From positions 1 to 64,000 of the forward strand of contig JBBHKE010000172.1 of NCBI GenBank assembly GCA_037447655.1: a stretch of 64,000 nt of DNA, in the 5' to 3' direction. The translations under genes were made by a program, and so were the position numbers. The notes below the pieces were generated by a model. The model was not told the origin of the DNA and made no database searches. It saw only the letters and a list, made by a program, of their open reading frames with translations. How positions within the stretch are numbered: position 1 is the first letter of the stretch; each line of letters starts with the position of its first letter. The stretch comes from Zygnema cylindricum (Eukaryota > Streptophyta > Zygnematophyceae > Zygnematales > Zygnemataceae). Positions 24,713 to 43,047 of the stretch are shown piece after piece.

Positions 24713-27700
24713 GGGGAATTGGTGGGGGGAGTGAGGAGGAAGGAAACAGGAATTGGCGTGAAGAGAGAGGAGAAAAAAATGGGAATTGATAAGGAGCAAG
24801 AGGGAGAGAGACGGACGGAGCCAGAGAGGGAGCGAGAGAAGGAGAGAGAGATGGGAATCCGGTGGATCGAGAGAGGGAAGGGAAGGGGAACTTGTCTATA
24901 GATGGTGGAAATTTGATGGAATGACATAATTGAATGGGAATTGGTGGATATACCGAAAAATAATTCAAATGGGACGAGAAGGGAGAAGAAAATATCATTT
25001 TAGAGAATATCAAATGGGATTTTATCGATGAAGATCTCCATGAAGTAAAAGGGAGGGAGAGGGGGGAGGAGCGAAGGAGGGGGCGGGAAGGGGGGATGGT
25101 GGAGGGTTGATCGGCGGTTTTCAGAATGGCAATTTTGTGGAGGAGGGTGAGGAGGGTGAGGAGGAGCAGGAGAAGGAGAAAGAGAAGAGAAGGAAGAGGA
25201 GGGGGAGGAGGGGGAGGAGGAGGACAAGGAAAAGAAATAGGAGGACGAGGAGGAGGAGGAAAAGGAGAAGGAGATAGGGAATTTATTGAGGGTGTAAAAA
25301 ATAAGAATGGTATTGATAATTAACACCTTATAATGGTAATGCAAAAAAAGGAATAAGAAAAAAAAAAATAGAAATAAAAAGAATTTACATGGAAGTTTCA
25401 AAAACATATGGTTATATGTCACCGAAATTGAATTTGTGAGAGAGAAGAAAATAAAATAAATTTAGAAGATTATGGTTTTGAAGGAGAGATTATGCACTAA
25501 AAGTATATGCAACTTGATACCTTTTTGAGTGGAAAAATTGGAAGGAAGGAGGAAGAGGATAAAAATAGTCAAAAATTGGGGTACAATCACATGTTGTTTA
25601 GATTTAAAAAAAAAAACAAACGCCATTTTTTTTCTTTCTTTTTAGGGTTTCTCTTTTTTGGTAGGGCAGATTGGTTTTCTTAAAACTTTGCCAATTTTCT
25701 TCCATTTGCACTCAAACGTGGTCCCTTTTTAAAAAAAAATTGCTCGTTTCTACCACAATTTTGGTGCCTCTTTTGAGTAAACAAGATCAAAATTTTGTCT
25801 CGAACTTTATATTTCTAGATCCAGAAAAAGCAAAAAAAAAAAAAAAAACCCTCAGGGTTTATAAATAGGCGATAAAATATATAAAATATTCCGTCACCTT
25901 TTCTTTGCAAATCATTCATTTGTAATTATTTTTTGTACGATGGCGTTTTTGTCCCAAATGGATATATTATTTCTTCATTCTTAGTTTTTTTTTTTTTTTG
26001 CCTTTTTAATTGTTACTTTATTTTTGCCATTTCTTTCATCTTTGTCTTTTTTGTCTGTTAGTTTTTCTAAATCATTTTTTTCTTTTTTGGTTTGTTTGAG
26101 CCACGTATGAAAACCAGACTTTATGAAGAATATTCTTACACACCTTTAACAGATGTTAAAACCGAAATCTCGAATTCAATGAAAGGATTTTTTTACCAAA
26201 ATCACAAAATAGTGTTGACAACAATTTTTAATTTGGTATTCCAAAACAAGCCATGAGAAATTTGTTTTGTTAATACTAATTTTCATAATAATCCAGTAAT
26301 AACAATGAAAGGTGTAGATTTGAAACAAATAAACCGTTTTTTCTTTCCATCCTTTTCTCAAAATTATGTTTTGGATCAGGATTAGAGTCACGACTCTTCG
26401 TCTAAACCTATGTTCTTCCTCTGTGTTTCACATGTCTTTCATAAGGATACATTTCTGTAGTAGTAATGTCTGTTACGATTTAAAATAGCGCATTCTAAGG
26501 ATTGAAAGATGAGAATGGCAAATTTAAAATTTTGTACAATTTTTTTTTTACATTTTCAACATTTTTTTTGCAAATAGCATTCATTTTTTTTGGCACCGAA
26601 ATCAAAGTAGATTCTTCCGTAAATAAAATTGTAGTATGGTAAACCATCATTTGGAGCATAAGATGGAAACTTTGAGAAGACATTTCAGTTAATGGTTTAA
26701 AAAATATCGTAAGATAAATAGAATAGCTGCTATTGTGGTAACGCATGATAAAAAAATAAGTTATATCGGTGGCAAATGAATCCTTGTTCTAAAACACAAA
26801 CATTTAGTTCAACATGGTGAGGCTCGAGAAGTTTTTGGTTCATCAAAATCATCAAAAAAATATTCCATAATAGCTGCGCCAATGATAAGTTCGATACTAA
26901 TTGCACCAATTCCTCCTGTTCTAGTATTCTACAAAAATACTTTATGAGTTTTACAAAAAACTTTTTGATGCACCTATAGTACACAAATCAAATGGTTTAA
27001 GAGTGGGGTTTGACGATCTAACAACATTGCATTACTATTATTAAACGGATTACTTCCACCAATCCTCTTTCTTGAACGGCAATTGTGTTTGGGCATTTTT
27101 AAGCTTCTTCCGCTTGTGTTAACTGTGTTTGTCATGAAAAAGAAAGTGGATAGAAAAAAAGGTAAAGAAAAAACCGCACACCCTAAAAACCCAAAAGAAA
27201 AGAAATGAAAACAAAACAAAACATCACAAACCCAATGGGAAAGAAAATTAAAGCAAAAAAGACAGACCGAAGGAAGACAAAAATGTAAAATATCTACTAA
27301 CTATTAACCAATTTTATCGACGAGGGAAAATTACCGTTACGCTTTCACTTCACATTTCAACGCAATCAACACAACAAAATGAAACCTTCATAAAAAGACT
27401 CAACTTACATCCTTGATACAATCGACATTTTTAAGTCGATATGCACAATGCAGCTATATTTGGTACTACTAATGCAACACCAATTATAGGCCGAACAGAA
27501 TCTCACAAAAAGGTAATCATTACATTGGAAAATCCAAGAAAGGTCCATTGTTATATCGGAGACTGAGTTGTCGATAAAAAGTGCAACATTTCGTGTTTTA
27601 CTTCATACGAACTATATAGGACAATTATGGAGCTTATCAAAAAACCAAATACATTTTCACAAAAGAGTGCAAAACAAGGCAGTTTAATTGAACCTTCTTA

Positions 27701-28289
27701 TACCCGAAAGGTCTTCAATCTTATAAAATACTCTAAAGTTTCCATCCATCAAAAACATGCCATTTAATGTATATCCGATATTCATCATTAGACTATGGGC
27801 GGGATTGTCTACGATGCAATGGGGTATTGCAATGCCGTACATCTATTTATTAACTATTGTAGTTTTTTTTTGTATTCGCAATACAATGCAGTCGTTGTAT
27901 CAATAAAACATAAGTATCCTAAACCGTGATAGTACAGTGCTACAACATCTTATCCAATCGTTGAAAAATGAAAGGTTCAAATTTTGTGTATACTTTTTTC
28001 CTCTAATTTCTACAAAGATAGTGCGTCGAATACCGCTTTCGAAGGTCAACAAATGACATATTTGTTGTCGAGGACCAAACTACAGTAACCCCCAATAAAA
28101 TTCGAGAAAATGTCAAAGATGTACATCACTTTCAATAAGGTAATGGATAGATATGGTGTCTTCGTTCCAATCATGTTTTGTTCTTAAATGGTTTCACCAT
28201 TGCTATTTTTGAAATGAAATCTTCTTCTTCAGAGTGCAACATATTGCATAGGAGTGAAAAATTGGCACTAGAACTCTCGTTGCTACTAG
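24713..28289. other. Spacer: GA-rich tracts then AT-rich DNA
   Basis: GA-rich microsatellite at 24.7-24.9 kb and GGAGGA-rich tract at 25.05-25.28 kb. From 25.3 to 28.3 kb the DNA is AT-rich. On the minus strand between 26.5 and 27.1 kb two short coding-like pieces occur (such as FPSYAPNDGLPYYNFIYGRI), but they have no start, no splice context and no family I recognise. Nothing else is supported. Confidence 0.4.
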
Positions 28290-28450
28290 AATTTATAACA
28301 CGAATTAACACTCGTATTAACAGCATTATTTAAAGAGAGTGGACTACAATCTACCACGTCTCCCTACAGTAAATTCATATTACACATTCTAATTTCATTT
28401 TTACAGTACTGTAGTAATTCCTTTATTCTAAGAGCGGTGAGCTGTGTACA
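28290..28450. mobile_element. MITE remnant, TACACC family subfamily A
   Basis: It contains the subfamily A interior GTGGACTACAATCTACCACG with flanking AGCATTATTTAAAGAGA, as in the copies at 5815 and 42041. The right end (TCTAAGAGCGGTGAGCTGTG) is a worn version of the terminal repeat; the left end is too degraded to place exactly. Confidence 0.5.
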
Positions 28451-28451
28451 G

Positions 28452-28646
28452 TACACCTTGTATCGCTATTAGTGTAAATGTTTTCCGTACATACTTGTCC
28501 GATTTTCATTTTCAGACAGCCAATCGGAAGCTGAGAATCCTACCTTTCAATCGCAACCGTCAGATCCACAATCCGACGTGTGTGTACGGAGAAAAGATGT
28601 TTAAAGCGACGAAAAAAACATTAGCGCTAATAGCGATTCACGGTGT
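28452..28646. mobile_element. MITE, TACACC family subfamily B (195 bp)
   Basis: Ends: TACACCTTGTATCGCTATTA on the left and CTAATAGCGATTCACGGTGTA on the right, imperfect inverted repeats of about 23 bp. The interior (CCAATCGGAAG, CAACCGTCAGAT, GTGTACGGAGAAAAGATG, AAAGCGACGAAAAAAAC) matches the copy at 29406-29614, not subfamily A. It sits directly beside the subfamily A remnant. Confidence 0.75.
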
Positions 28647-29405
28647 ACTGTACTGTACTGAATCTTGCAACTTTTTGGCCCTCCGGGGTGCCGAAGACGT
28701 CCGCGACCGCTCGTTTAGGGTTTATTTTTTCTGTTTTTGTTTTTTTTTTATTAAAAAAACAACCCAAACCCCAAAACCCTATTTCTCGTACCCGATCCCA
28801 AGAGGTGCAGAATGTCGGCGCGAGGTGCCGAAGGTCCCACACTTGTATGGGGGCTTGTTCGATACCCTTGCTGTACTTTACTGTACTGTAGTTGTCAAGA
28901 AATCTCCTTCACCGGATCCTAAATACGGAATTTACCGGCGCTCTAACAAAATGGACGATCAGGATCGCGTTCGTAAATGAAGGAGATGAATTACTGTAAT
29001 AATTTATCCGCAAATCAAACAGGACGAGCGGACGATCACGATAGCCTCCATAGAACAGGGAGAGCAATATGCAACTGTTGAAACAGTTGAAACTTGAAAC
29101 TATCAGTTATTCATCCCTTGAGAAACAATCTAGTATCAATGGAAATAGTTCATACAGAAATCGAGATATATTTTGTCTTCTTTGAGCTTTTGACATAGTG
29201 TTCCCATATGCGATTCAATGAATGTAGCTTGAGTGTGGATTTGCCCAAAGCCTTCTGGAAGATGCACGGACGTCCGTCAGCCCGTGACTTTGATTCGCCT
29301 CCGTACAAAATCGTATCTGTGACATGCGAAAACGTACACATCAAGGCATCCAGTCAATGTTGTAGCGGCAGCTGTAGCTTGTCGACCGAAACAAAATCGA
29401 CTGTG
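28647..29405. other. Spacer upstream of VIPP1
   Basis: No gene. The stretch 28670-28870 has GC-richer blocks with GGTGCCGAAG at 28688 and again near 28829 and an A/T-rich centre, possibly another old transposon. Words with ACTGTACTGTA occur at both of its edges (28646 and 28870). Confidence 0.4.
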
Positions 29406-29614
29406 CTACCGTGAATCGCTATTGACCGTCAATATTTTCCCGGCATTTTAATACCCTTTCTAGGTGCACACATGTCCATAATTTCTTTGGGGACCGTCAA
29501 TCGGAATATTCAAGCTCCATTTTAACCGTCGGATTAGTTTATGACAGGTGTGCACGGAAAAATATGGTCTAAGTGGCGGAAAAAACGTTGACGCTAATAG
29601 CGATTCACGTTGTA
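29406..29614. mobile_element. MITE, TACACC family subfamily B (about 209 bp)
   Basis: Left end TACCGTGAATCGCTATTGAC (two bases lost from TACACC) and right end GCTAATAGCGATTCACGTTGTA. The interior CAATCGGAATATTCAAG, AACCGTCGGATTAG, GTGTGCACGGAAAAATATGG, TAAGTGGCGGAAAAAACG lines up with the 28452 element. It lies about 575 bp upstream of the VIPP1 start codon. A 33-bp phrase flanks it on both sides (see findings). Confidence 0.75.
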
Positions 29615-30189
29615 ACTAGATTTCATTGCATCCAGTTAATATTGCTGCAGCAGCTGTAGCGTTTTCGTGGCATTCTCATACAGTCATACAAACAAGGGAA
29701 ATCTTCAAAATCTTGTAGCAGGCGGACTGTAGCTTAATTTCCATAGCCAGTTACACTCAAGCTTGGCTTACAGGCGAATCTCAAATACTTTTGTAGCAAG
29801 CATCTCAAAATTGTGAACTGCTGAAAGTCTCTGTAGAATTGGCACTCCACATAGAATCAAATTTCTCCGCTACTGTAGTTTCAATATTGTTGTAGCAAGG
29901 AACTGTAGCGGTTTTGTTTATTAAATAGCTTACAAGCAGTCTTACATGTAGCTGAAGTCAAATTATTTCCAACTCAGTTTATTTGTTTGTCTCATTTTCA
30001 TAAGCTGTACTGCACTTGACAGGCAGTAGTCTCTTTGTGAAAAGCTCTTGATAATCAACCTTTGAATCCAGTAGCTTCTTTAAATAGTAATACAGTAATA
30101 TTTCCATTTCAGGCTGTAAGTTTTCTGTTGAACTAACTTTGCTGTCAGCTTATTTGTAATACTTGTAATTAGCAAGGGCTTTTTTGGCT
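29615..30189 (+). promoter_or_regulatory. Probable VIPP1 promoter and 5' leader
   Basis: The stretch between the last MITE and the VIPP1 start codon. It contains repeated TGTAGC/GCTGTAGC words (29650, 29713, 29799, 29890). An AT-rich TTTAAATAG at about 30080 could serve as a TATA element, but the transcription start is not determined. Confidence 0.3.
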
Positions 30190-37273
<7,084 letters not shown>

Positions 37274-38591
37274 AGGTGTTGACTCTAAAATCCCGTTGAT
37301 GTATAAAAAACATTAAAGTGAAACGGCACTACGGGTATTGCTAAAAAGGTTTGGTATCATAGGATTTTTTCGGATCCGGAAGAGGGTATCGTTTCTGTAA
37401 TTGTTCATGTTGAAATCATGTTCTCTTAGTTATTATCGTTTTTTGGTATTTTTGTTTTCGTTATTTCTGTCTCGCAATTTCAAAGGTGGTTCCAAAGTTG
37501 ACAAATGTTATGTATATCCCCTTAGGTTGATATGACCACTTGTGGTTTCTCTAGGTTGTAAACTGTTCAACATGTCTGTGGGTTTCTCTTAGTTGTTTGT
37601 TAATACTTTTTTTAAGATATTTTGAGCCTCTTTTACTATTTTTTCCCCATAATAGGATGTGTTGCCCATAAAAAAGTACTATTTTGTGTTTGTAATGATT
37701 TCATAAACTGAGTTTTCATCTTATCAATTTCTCTTATTTGTTCTATCTTATATGTTTGTATGAATATATGATGTCATTTTAACATTTTTGTGATAATCGA
37801 ATGAGCATATGATGTCATATTTCCTCGCTTCGAATTTGTTCTAATCAATTTTCTTTAGTCATTGTATATGCGGCTTTTTCTGTTGCTTTCGCTAAAATTT
37901 TAGATAGAATTTATCATGTTAGGACGCCTCATTAGATTCAAGTTCTCTTTAGAGTGATGTCATCACAATTGCTTTATTTAAACTTTTCTTTGATGAAAAG
38001 TGTCTCTTTAAAAACCGAGGTAGATCATCTTTTCGTCGTTTCTTCTCTCCTTTTGTATTTGTTCTATATTTTCTTATTGTCATACTTATGGTTTCCGATT
38101 TCTCACGAAAAGTAACTATTAGGTTGAAGATCCATCAGGAGGTTTCTGTAGTTGTATGGCCAACATTAATATTTTGTACGGGGGGCTATCGTGATACTGT
38201 TAACTCTAAATTGTGTGGTGTGTGGTTTTTCAAGTTAAATTAGGATATTGAAAATTGTGAAAGATTTTTCACATCGACCAATGTTAATTTAAAATGTTCA
38301 ATCGCATACCATGTACTTGTGTACTAAATCATCTAATCACCAAGCTCTGTGAAAAAGGGCGAGAAAAATTGAAGCTGAAAGGAAGACAAAAATTTCGTGA
38401 CGAAAGAGGTTTGCAGAAATAATGAACTGCTAAACGCTCTCTCTTAAACCCTGCGACGCGAGGCAAAGAGCAAGCACTTGTGATTGAAATTTGGTGTAAC
38501 GTGATATTGTATGGGATAGTAATCAGCTCTACAAACTAGGTTTACCGTTGACCGCATGATTTCTCAATAATTATTCTAATTTCACTTGTAA
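37274..38591. other. VIPP1 3' region and spacer
   Basis: The VIPP1 3' UTR must lie in the first few hundred bases, but no polyadenylation signal stands out. The word GGTTTGGTATCATAGGAT at about 37349 echoes GGTTTGATATCATAAGAC at 36451 in the last intron, which suggests two copies of an old repeat. The rest is AT-rich without a gene. Confidence 0.4.
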
Positions 38592-39495
38592 GGCGGTGTG
38601 CCCACGTATTTGCAACTTTGGAATGTTATTTTGAATTTTAGCGCAGATTTTCTGGTGTACTTTTTCTAAGTGCTTCAATGCCCAAGAATGAATCATTCCT
38701 TGGACCTTCGTCACTTAAAACATGTAACAATCGTAGATGTCTACAAAAGGTGCGACAGACTACGAAGCGAAATGTTGACGACCACGAATCTTCACAAAAC
38801 TGATTGACTTCTACAAAAACGGCGGAGGTTGTAGGCGGCGAGTTTTTTGTGACATTGTAGATGTTTAGAGTTTTGTGACGTTGCGCAGTCATGCTACCTT
38901 GTGACGTCATTACTACGTAAAATATCAGCCATTGCTTTTCGATTTTTTTTTTTTTGTCTTTTATCATTCGATAAGCCATCTACTACAAAATATATTCAAA
39001 AAAAAAAAAAAAAAAAATCTCTTTCAGATGATACCATTATTGTTGTATTTCATATAGAGAAGCCAGAAAGAGGAGCCGTCGAGTGAAAAAAAGGGGGAGA
39101 GACGAGGACGGCGTAAAGGTCTGAGACATCTACGATTTTTTTTTTGTATACGCTTGTCATTTACTACGTACATGCGCGTGACGAGCAGGGAAAAAAATAG
39201 CGTGTACTCTCCCTCGTGCAAAAATTTTCGAAAACGTTTGACGCGTGCGATAACGTTTTCCTATTCATCATCGACTATTACTTTTAATAAAATCACCTCA
39301 GGAGTCGCTTTTATTAGAAGTGTGAAGTTGAGCTGGCATGACGTGGAAGTGGGTCAAAAAGAAAAAAATGCCAAATCGGTGTACGTTCAAAATTTCAAGA
39401 AGACGCAAAATGTACTTTGGTTCTTGCCCATTTTTCGTACGGCGTAAAATTTCTTGTTACAAGTCCCATTTTCTGTGAAAACAACGGAAAAAAAC
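38592..39495. mobile_element. Harbinger-like MITE copy, interrupted by hAT-like insertion
   Basis: The left end GGCGGTGTGCCCACGTATTT and following AATTTTAGCGCAGAT line up with the element at 47281-48010 (GGGTGCGTCTCCATGTACTT, TTTTTTAGCGCAGAT). Interior agreement includes GACATTGTAGA and GACGCAAAATGTACTT with TTTCGTACGG. The element continues after the inserted hAT-like unit at 40298 to about 40318 (AACCCTTCCTACTCTC against AACCCTTACTTAGG). TAA precedes the left end. Long stretches differ, so the copy is old and not well bounded on the right. Confidence 0.6.
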
Positions 39496-40297
39496 TAGTG
39501 TTGTGTATCTGTAAGGATTTGCCAATAACCGATATGGGCTTTTTTTCGGGTAGCCGATAATCGATATATTGGTACGATATATCGTTATCGGTGTTATCGC
39601 CGATAAATTACCGATATTTATCGGTTATTATCGGCAATAACACCGATATCGATAACTATTGGCGATATCTGTACGGACCGTACAGATAAATATACGGCAA
39701 GTACACTCTGCTGTACCTGTTATTCCCGGGACGCGCCAAGGACCCCCTTCCCACCGATTTCGGTAAAAAATCGCAATGAATAAATATATATTTTTACTAT
39801 TTTGCAAAAAAACTAATATTTCCTCAAATAAGTGGCCCTGAATCGTCAAAAGATGGCGGCAGTAGGCTGCAGTAAATGGCGGCAGTCTGACAGATGAGCT
39901 CGTTTGATCTGTTCGTCTGTACGTAAGTTTTTCGAAAAAGTTTGATTTAAAAATTTACAATGTAATTTAATTTGTTCGTTTCAATACTCTAGTTTTAGAA
40001 CTATAAAGTTTTGTTTTACATTTATTGACGTTTATGTGCTGCGTTGCCCACAATAGATTTTAGTTAAACAGTTACGGAACAGATACCTTATACCGCATAC
40101 CACGCTATATAAAGCAAATAATATAATACAGTATGCTATATAGTACTATTGTATGCATACTATATTTTTTTAAAGTTATCGCCGATATGGAATTTGTTGG
40201 TCTTTGACCGATATATCGAGACCTCTGACCGTTCGATAACCGATAACTATCGGTATCGGTGTTATCGCTATAAATTTTGAACCGATACACAATACTA
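39496..40297. mobile_element. hAT-like nonautonomous element with 8-bp target duplication
   Basis: The ends are TAGTGTTGTGTATC on the left and GATACACAATACTA on the right, matching the hAT terminal pattern (TAGNGTTG). They are flanked by a perfect 8-bp direct repeat AAAAAAAC at 39488-39495 and 40298-40305. Inside each end lie long ATCGATA/TATCGGTGTTATCGCCG repeats in inverted orientation. There is no transposase ORF. A second copy lies at 49407-50584 in the opposite orientation. Confidence 0.87.
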
Positions 40298-40318
40298 AAA
40301 AAAACCCTTCCTACTCTC

Positions 40319-40864
40319 TACACCGCCAATCGTTATTAGCGTTGTGTACACTAATTCCATCCCGCTTTTTTTTTATTTTTATTCTCCATTAGTGTAGTTC
40401 ATTCTATTTTTTTCTTTATTCTATTTAGGGTTATTTTCAGTGCGTTGTCTCTTAAATAGAGTTGTGTACGGTCAGTGTCAGACCGTACATAAATGTACCT
40501 TTTTAAGTTAAAAATTACAATAAATTAGTTTTAGTAACCGCAGACGCATGAGAATGTGCGTTCTAAAAAGGAAAAAAAACCAGGTCGTAAAAAATCCCGT
40601 TCCCACATATTCGTCCGACAGCCACGATTCGACCGTGTGAATGTACGATTTGTGTACGATTTGTCATATTTTGTACGGAGACCTATATTAGTGTAAGCAT
40701 GTTTGCGACCGACATTTTTTTTTTCAAAGATCCAAATTACCATAATCAAACAATTAGAATGTATGATTTTTTTCCAAAATTTTCAAATTCTTAAATAGCG
40801 TACACCACTGTAATTATTATTATACGCTAATCAAACTCCCACGCTAATAACGATTGGCGGTGTA
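40319..40864. mobile_element. TACACC-family element, long form (546 bp)
   Basis: Perfect inverted ends of at least 20 bp: TACACCGCCAATCGTTATTA on the left and TAATAACGATTGGCGGTGTA on the right. The interior differs from both 200-bp subfamilies and includes TTGTGTACGGTCAGTGTCAG and TGTACGGAGACCTATATTAG. A further terminal-like word, TACACCACTGTAATTATTAT, starts at 40801 near the right end. No coding capacity. Confidence 0.82.
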
Positions 40865-42040
40865 GTTGAAGGTAAAATATCGATAATAACCACTCTTTTC
40901 AACGCATTTCATAAAAAGAAATGCTTTTGAGAGTACCCGGCCTTCTAGTGACAAAATTAACCATTCGACTTCATGCAAAATTTACGCGTACGAGTATTCA
41001 ACACCATTGTTTCATTCTTTTCGTATAAAGCCTTTTCAAAGCTGTTCACCTCTCCTTCCAGAACCTTCGGCCATGGTTTTCTGCTGGGGTTTTTTGGCCT
41101 TTTCTTTTCATATCTGACGCAAAATTTAGCGTGCAGGTAGTCCAAAGATAGCATTTTCAAAACCCTTTCTGGTGGTGGCAAAATCATCTCTTTACATTCT
41201 CTCTTTTTTACCTTTGCATCTTCCAGATCCGACCGCTTTTCTTCTCTCTCTTTGTGACCTTCTCCTCCTACCTTTGGCCCAATAGATTTTGCAATATTTT
41301 TGCACGCCCTGCCTTCTTGCATCAAAATCAAAATCAGGTTGTTTACGGAAGGCATTAAAATCAGGCTGTTTACTTCTCCCTTTTTTTTGGAGCTCACTTA
41401 AAATCGACCACCTTCATTCTTTTTTTTGCCTTTTTCTTCGCATTTTCTGACGCCAATTTCCACGTGCAAATAGACAGTAGAAAGATTTTTTAACAACTTT
41501 TTTTCTGGTATCCAAAACGCCTCTTTACTTTCACTCTCTTTGGCGTAATTGGGTCCGTCAACTTCGACAGTCTCCCTTATTTTGTTCTTTGCCTTTTTCT
41601 TTTCGTATTCGCTACCAATAATTACCGTGTAAGTTCTAGAAAGAAAGGATTCTCAAACACCTTTCTTCAAGACTCACACTTAGCTCGTTTACTTCCCTTT
41701 CGGTGATCTTATTGGGTCCGCAAGATTTGGTTGACTCCCTTATTTTGGCCATTTCACCCTCGATTTGGCCTCAATCGCGCGTCCGTTTGCCCGCCAACGA
41801 GTGCTCTTTACAAGAGCGTTCATATTCCACTCTTTCCCTACTACCTTTTCAACATCTCTCACCTTTAAGGTATGTATTATTGCTTGACTGATATTACACA
41901 TTTCATTATGATTGTTAATTTCATGTTATATGTTTTTACTAATACTTATCAGACACATAAATGCAATAGGACACAAGACTTTCAAGTAGAGTTTATCTAT
42001 TTTTTGGTAGTTAACCTGTTAGTTTTTTTCGGATTTCCAC
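40865..42040. repeat. Three diverged repeats of a 110-140 bp unit, and spacer
   Basis: The words GCCTTTTCTTTTCATATCTG (41097), GCCTTTTTCTTCGCATTTTC (41431) and GCCTTTTTCTTTTCGTATTC (41591) start three similar blocks. Each is followed by GACGCAAAATTTAGCGTGCA-like or related text, then AGTAGAAAGA and a word with CTTT/CCTTTCT. A 146-residue minus-strand ORF (41397-40957) over the first block is lysine-rich and unmatched. No gene is supported. Confidence 0.55.
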
Positions 42041-42243
42041 TACACCGCCCATCGTTATTAGTGTTAAAGAAAAATTAGTGTTAATGCGAAATTAGAATGA
42101 ATAATACTAATTTAGTGCAAGGTGACGTGGCGGATTCTAGTCCACTTCCTTAAATAATGTTGTTAACTCTATTTTGTGAATTTTGGCCAAAAAAAGTCGC
42201 GACACAATTAGCGTTATTAACACTAATAACGATGGGCGGTGTA
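42041..42243. mobile_element. MITE, TACACC family subfamily A (203 bp)
   Basis: Perfect terminal inverted repeats of 25-27 bp, starting TACACCGCCCATCGTTATTA and ending TAATAACGATGGGCGGTGTA. The interior contains GTGACGTGGCGGATTCTAGT and CCACTTCCTTAAATAATG, the reverse of the interior at 5815-6014. This is the cleanest copy of subfamily A in the window. Confidence 0.88.
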
Positions 42244-43047
42244 GCTCCTACTCTTACGCGCCCCCACAAGCGGGAGGTATAGTGCTCCCCGTCGCCATAT
42301 TCTACAGATCACAATCAGCCCCGTTTGGGCACGAATTTTTTGTTGGATATAGCTCGAAGGGAAATTTGTATCGACACATTGTGGAAGACTCGCAATGTAG
42401 AATTTCATGAGGATTTAAAATGTGCAATCTAAATGTCCGAAACATTAAAAAAGAATTTTGATTTTCACGAATTGTTTGAAATTGAGACATTCACGAAAAG
42501 AAAAAAAACAAAAAAAACATTGAACATAGGCGATTCAGCTTTTGACATTGAGCCAGATTCCATTGACAACTCGAAGCCATTGAAATCTAGATTGAAGGAG
42601 AAATCCAAAATCGACTTTGGCACTCGAAGTAATTAATTCGAATTAATTAATTAACTCAAATTGATGCCTCTCACCATTCCCGAATATCCTCGTACACTCA
42701 AAAAAATCGGAGAGTTTTCAAACCTAGTTCACTGTTTATAAATCTCGAAGAACATGTCAAAGAGGCTAACACTTTCGTTCGACGAAGTAATTGTGAAAAT
42801 AAAAGGAAAAAAACCAGCTCGGCTATCTTTTGATCGGAAAGGAGGGGAAGTGACAAATGCTCATTATTACAGATCCGATTCGAAAAAGTCGAATCTTATA
42901 TTATAACAATCATTGTGTGAGATTCATGCCGGAGACCCCCAATCCTACCCCGAAGCAAGAAGTTCTTGTGATTAGCATGGGAGAAGGAATTTACATCGAA
43001 CGTTGAGAATCGCACTTTTGAAGTAGACTTACGGGAAGGAAAAAAGG
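42244..43047. other. Spacer without supported gene
   Basis: AT-rich with short ORFs only. From about 42430 a lysine/aspartate-rich open stretch (such as NIGDSAFDIEPDSIDNSKPL) leads towards the copia remnant. It could be worn gag-pol linker, but nothing diagnostic is present. Confidence 0.35.

Noticed and set aside
26495-27219. Minus-strand coding-like pieces such as FPSYAPNDGLPYYNFIYGRI
   Set aside because: The pieces are short, are broken by stops, lack splice links, and match no family I know.
28444-28980. A 178-residue plus-strand ORF
   Set aside because: Its first third is the inside of a MITE and the rest spans A/T runs. No protein family is visible.
40957-41397. A 146-residue lysine-rich minus-strand ORF
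   Set aside because: It lies over one unit of a diverged repeat, with no homologue recognised, no start context and no introns.
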